Positions 30,159 through 32,756 of a stretch of 32,756 bases of DNA are shown one piece after another. The stretch comes from an uncultured Clostridia bacterium (GTDB lineage Bacteria; Bacillota; Clostridia; TANB77; CAG-508): contig CAKPOI010000013.1 of assembly GCA_934169775.1 (NCBI GenBank), positions 1 to 32,756 of the forward strand, read 5' to 3'. A program made the position numbers and the translations under genes. How positions within the stretch are numbered: the first letter of the stretch is position 1; each line of letters starts with the position of its first letter. The notes under the pieces were generated by a model. That model did no database searches, was not told the origin of the DNA, and was given only the letters and a program-made list of their open reading frames with translations.

Positions 30159-30296
30159 TTATTCTTCTATTTTTTCAAAAAATTCTTTTCCAAGACCGCA
30201 TAAAGGACATACCCAATCAGCTGGTAAATCTTCAAATTTTACTGTTTCTACATTATCATCATAAATATATCCACAAGCTGTACATTTATATTTCAT
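30159..30296 (-). CDS. Rubredoxin, short form
   Basis: Small iron protein carrying electrons to the flavodiiron protein and/or superoxide reductase. The 45-aa protein MKYKCTACGYIYDD...FEDLPADWVCPLCGLGKEFF has four Fe-ligand cysteines (C5, C8, C30, C33) in the standard CxxCG and CPxCG knuckles. It is shorter than the usual 52-54 because the loop between the two knuckles has lost about nine residues. GGAGG lies ~9 nt from the ATG. It begins 16 bp after the flavodiiron gene ends, so the two are surely co-transcribed. Confidence 0.95.
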   Translation of the reverse strand: MKYKCTACGYIYDDNVETVKFEDLPADWVCPLCGLGKEFFEKIEE

Positions 30297-30312
30297 ATCA
30301 CAAACCTCCTTT

Positions 30313-31482
30313 TTATTTTTTTATTAAATCATCTGCCATTTCAAATAACTGTAAACAATTTTCTTTTGAAAGTCTAGATTTAATTGTAACTACTGGTTCT
30401 ATTATATCTATATTTTTCATTGTACTCAATATCTCTTTCATACATTTAGCAGAATTTGGAGCCCAAGTTCCATTTTCAATCAGTCCAACAATCTTATTTT
30501 GATAATTTTTTTCTTTTAAATTCAATAATAAGTTCCTCATTGGAGTAAATATTTCCATATTGTACGTTGAAGAAGCGAATACAACTTTACCATATCTAAA
30601 TGCATCTTCTACTGCTTCTGACCAATCTTCTTTTGATAAATCAACTAAAACAACATTTCTTTCGCCTTTTTCTTCTAAAATCTCCTTTAATTTTTCACAA
30701 GCACTATATGTATTTCCATGAATTGATGCACAAGCTATATACACTCCTTCGTTTTCTGTTTTATAACTACTCCAAATATTATATTTTTCAATATAATGTT
30801 CCAAATTTTCTTTTAATATTGGCCCGTGTAAAGGACAAATTTTTTCTATATCTAAATTCATAACTTTTTTTAATAGGGTTTGTACTTGCATACCATATTT
30901 TCCAACTATATTAAAATAATATCTTCTGGCTTCACAATCCCAATCTTCTATGGTGTCTAATGTTCCAAATTTACCAAATGCATCTGCTGAAAATAATGTT
31001 TTTTCTTTTTCTTCATATGTCATCATTACCTCTGGCCAATGTACCATTGGTGCCATAATAAATTTCAATTTATGATTTCCTAAGTCTAAAATATCCCCTT
31101 CTTTTACTTCAATTTTTCTTGAATCTAAATCTTGTATTTCGAAAAATTGTGGTAAAAAGGTAAAAGTTTTTGAATTTCCAACTAACTTTATATTTGGATA
31201 TTTTTTTATTAAAGTATCTATATTGTAAGCGTGGTCTGGCTCCAGATGTGAAATAACTAAATAATCTGGATTTCTACCATTTAATACTTTCTCTAAATTT
31301 TTAAGCCATTGACTAGTTTTTCTTTTATCGATTGTATCCATTATTGCAATTTTTTTATCAATTATTATATATGAATTATATGATACTCCATTTGGAACGT
31401 CATATTGATTTTCAAATAATTCTATATCTTTATCATCAGCTCCAATATATATGATATCATTAGAAATACTAATATCTCTCAT
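30313..31482 (-). CDS. Flavodiiron protein (A-type flavoprotein, O2/NO reductase)
   Basis: Reduces O2 to water (or NO to N2O) in anaerobes. The 389-aa protein has a metallo-beta-lactamase-like domain (1-~240) with the diiron ligands H79, E81, D83, H84 (HLEPDH), H148, D167 and H219, followed by a flavodoxin domain (~246-389) with the FMN-binding loop ASIHGNTYSAC. All expected metal ligands are present. No C-terminal rubredoxin domain is fused; a separate rubredoxin gene follows. GGAAGG lies ~11 nt from the ATG. Superoxide reductase lies 75 bp upstream in the same direction. Confidence 0.97.
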   Translation of the reverse strand: MRDISISNDIIYIGADDKDIELFENQYDVPNGVSYNSYIIIDKKIAIMDTIDKRKTSQWLKNLEKVLNGRNPDYLVISHLEPDHAYNIDTLIKKYPNIKLVGNSKTFTFLPQFFEIQDLDSRKIEVKEGDILDLGNHKLKFIMAPMVHWPEVMMTYEEKEKTLFSADAFGKFGTLDTIEDWDCEARRYYFNIVGKYGMQVQTLLKKVMNLDIEKICPLHGPILKENLEHYIEKYNIWSSYKTENEGVYIACASIHGNTYSACEKLKEILEEKGERNVVLVDLSKEDWSEAVEDAFRYGKVVFASSTYNMEIFTPMRNLLLNLKEKNYQNKIVGLIENGTWAPNSAKCMKEILSTMKNIDIIEPVVTIKSRLSKENCLQLFEMADDLIKK

Positions 31483-31557
31483 TTTTAATCACATTCCTTC
31501 CTAGTTACAAACCTGATTGAAAAAAATTAATTATCCTTCAACCTTAATTATATATAT

Positions 31558-31938
31558 TTATTCAACATCTTTTGCCCAAAGTCCATGTTTATTACAAAAA
31601 GAATAAATCTTGCTTCCTTTAACATATGGAAATATTGCACTTGCTTTTTCATTTGGCAATAAAAATTTCTTTATGATTTTGTTATTTGATGACATTGCAA
31701 TCCATTCTATAAAATGATTTTCTTCCATAACGTGGTTAACCGTGACAATTATTCGATTATCTATAACTTCATAATTTGGTACATGCTTTTCAAAAGCTGC
31801 ATCTACACTATTGGGAACTAATTCTATCATTTCCTCTCCGCAACATTTAATAATACAATTATCACAGTTACAATCTTTTATAACTTCAATTAAAGTATTA
31901 CATTTAGAACATTTTTTTATTACTAATTCTTTTTCCAT
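31558..31938 (-). CDS. Superoxide reductase, desulfoferrodoxin type
   Basis: Reduces superoxide to hydrogen peroxide without making O2. I start at ATG 31936-31938 (126 aa), with GGAGGAAA 6 nt upstream; the longer frame to 31980 lacks support. The N-terminal desulforedoxin-like domain has C10, C13, C32 and C33 for an Fe(Cys)4 centre, and extra cysteines at 23, 25 and 28 that are not usual. The catalytic SOR domain keeps E50-K51-H52, H69, H75, C115 and H118, the known iron ligands. It is the first gene of the SOR / flavodiiron / rubredoxin operon. Confidence 0.95.
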   Translation of the reverse strand: MEKELVIKKCSKCNTLIEVIKDCNCDNCIIKCCGEEMIELVPNSVDAAFEKHVPNYEVIDNRIIVTVNHVMEENHFIEWIAMSSNNKIIKKFLLPNEKASAIFPYVKGSKIYSFCNKHGLWAKDVE

Positions 31939-31970
31939 AAATTTCCTCCATATCAATTTATTTTTATTAT

Positions 31971-31999
31971 AATATAGCATAAGAATAGATAATTAGCAA
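31971..31999 (-). promoter_or_regulatory. Promoter of the oxygen-defence operon
   Basis: Minus-strand TTGCTA (-35, 31994-31999), a 17-bp gap and TATATT (-10, 31971-31976), ~35 bp before the superoxide reductase start. The TATATTATAATAAAA around the -10 box is only loosely like a PerR box. Confidence 0.6.
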
Positions 32000-32101
32000 C
32001 TAATTTTTGCTATATTTTCTTGCAGATAAGAATAGCTTCTAAAATTCAATCTTCACTTTCAAATTACTAGTTTTTTTCTACTCATATCTGTAATTTTATC
32101 G

Positions 32102-32650
32102 CTAAATCTCTTTTATAATCTTACAAGGATTTCCTACTGCTACTACATTTGGTGGAATATCTTTTGTAACTACACTTCCTGCTCCAATTATAGTATTATC
32201 TCCTATTATAACACCAGGCATAACGCATACATTTCCACCAATCCATACATCATTTCCTACTACTATCGGCTTTGCAAACTCTACTTTTCTTCTTGTTTCT
32301 TTATCTATTGGATGTCCTGATGTGTAAAATCCACAATTTGGTCCAATTTGAACATTATTTCCAAAAGTTACTTTATTGGCATCTAATATTACTAAATTAT
32401 GATTTGAATAAAACTTTTCTCCAATTTCTATATTAAATCCATAATCACAATAAAAATTTGGCATTATCATAAATTCATTTCCAGTTTTTGAAAAAAGTTT
32501 CTTTATAATTTCATTTCCTTTTTCTATATCTTCAATACATAAATTATTATATTGATTACAAAGTTTTTTAGCTTTTATTAATTCATCTACTAATTGTTTA
32601 TCACTTGAATCATACAATTCTCCATTTAACATTTTTGCTTTTTCTGTCAT
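32102..32650 (-). CDS. Sugar O-acetyltransferase, maltose/galactoside acetyltransferase family
   Basis: Left-handed beta-helix acetyltransferase that transfers acetyl from acetyl-CoA to a sugar hydroxyl. The 182-aa length is typical of Maa/LacA. Seen: N-terminal helical domain with M-LNGELYDSSDKQLV, hexapeptide repeats from ~75, FYTSGHPID with the catalytic histidine near 115, and WIGGNVCVMPGVIIGDNTIIGAGSVVTKDIP, the coenzyme A binding turn, near the end. GGAGG lies ~10 nt from the ATG. The sugar cannot be told from sequence. It has no clear functional link to its neighbours. Confidence 0.93.
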   Translation of the reverse strand: MTEKAKMLNGELYDSSDKQLVDELIKAKKLCNQYNNLCIEDIEKGNEIIKKLFSKTGNEFMIMPNFYCDYGFNIEIGEKFYSNHNLVILDANKVTFGNNVQIGPNCGFYTSGHPIDKETRRKVEFAKPIVVGNDVWIGGNVCVMPGVIIGDNTIIGAGSVVTKDIPPNVVAVGNPCKIIKEI

Positions 32651-32706
32651 AAATTTTTTCCTCCAATCATAACAAAAGATTACTAATTGTAAGTTATATC
32701 TATATT

Positions 32707-32756
32707 TTATTTAACATCATTTAATGTCATTTCTTTTGTCCCAATATACACATCTC
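32707..32756 (-). CDS. Possible 3' end of a gene entering from the right
   Basis: One minus-strand frame is open from the window edge to TAA at 32707-32709 and reads DVYIGTKEMTLNDVK. The other two frames stop earlier. The composition looks protein-like, but 15 codons are too few to be sure. Confidence 0.25.
   Translation of the reverse strand, partial: DVYIGTKEMTLNDVK

Overview
This is a 32.8 kb piece of a very AT-rich chromosome from an anaerobic, spore-forming Firmicute of the Clostridia type. The assignment rests on gene content: a Gram-positive PolC, a dipicolinate synthase subunit (endospore core), non-mevalonate isoprenoid genes (dxs, ispA, uppS), and a rubredoxin / flavodiiron protein / superoxide reductase set typical of strict anaerobes. 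No tRNA, rRNA, CRISPR array or intact insertion sequence was seen. Nearly all genes are on the minus strand; tsaB-rimI is the main plus-strand exception.

Layout. (1) 1-800: the 3' end of an Rpn-family nuclease/transposase gene and a 75-aa orphan, each followed by a very similar terminator. (2) 841-13120, minus strand, read from the right: rpsB, tsf, pyrH, frr, ispA, uppS, cdsA, rseP, polC. This is the familiar translation, undecaprenyl and phospholipid cluster, but without the dxr and ispG that often sit in it. Two arrays of a ~130-bp repeat lie directly after the rseP and pyrH stop codons. (3) 13231-13308: well-formed back-to-back sigma-A promoters, one for rpsB and one for tsaB. (4) 13377-14684: tsaB and rimI, facing ylmH. 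(5) 14661-21477: ylmH, dxs, uppP, dpaA, a TPR membrane protein and a lytic transglycosylase. (6) 21728-27359: polA and a Mg2+ P-type ATPase. (7) 27400-29954: a decayed accessory patch with a frameshifted SSB-like gene, a gene of unknown function, and a Phd/YefM antitoxin whose RelE/ParE toxin carries one in-frame stop. (8) 30159-31938: an oxygen-defence operon, superoxide reductase, flavodiiron protein, rubredoxin. (9) 32102-32650: a sugar O-acetyltransferase.

The most unusual content is a set of small dispersed repeats, named R1-R4 here. R1 is a ~27-bp hairpin with a conserved G-rich loop; it occurs between genes and three times inside the polA reading frame, read in two frames. R2 is a ~130-bp unit with inverted ends, in tandem at two loci; its ends supply the stop codons of rseP and pyrH. 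R3 is a ~65-bp unit with GAACAAAAGCGGAC ends; one copy appears to have removed the rimI stop codon, so that the frame runs through a strong terminator. R4 is a hairpin with a conserved flank. Other oddities are a PolC with two OB domains, an RseP without a PDZ domain and without an ATG/GTG/TTG start ahead of its HExxH motif, and a dpaA without adjacent dpaB.
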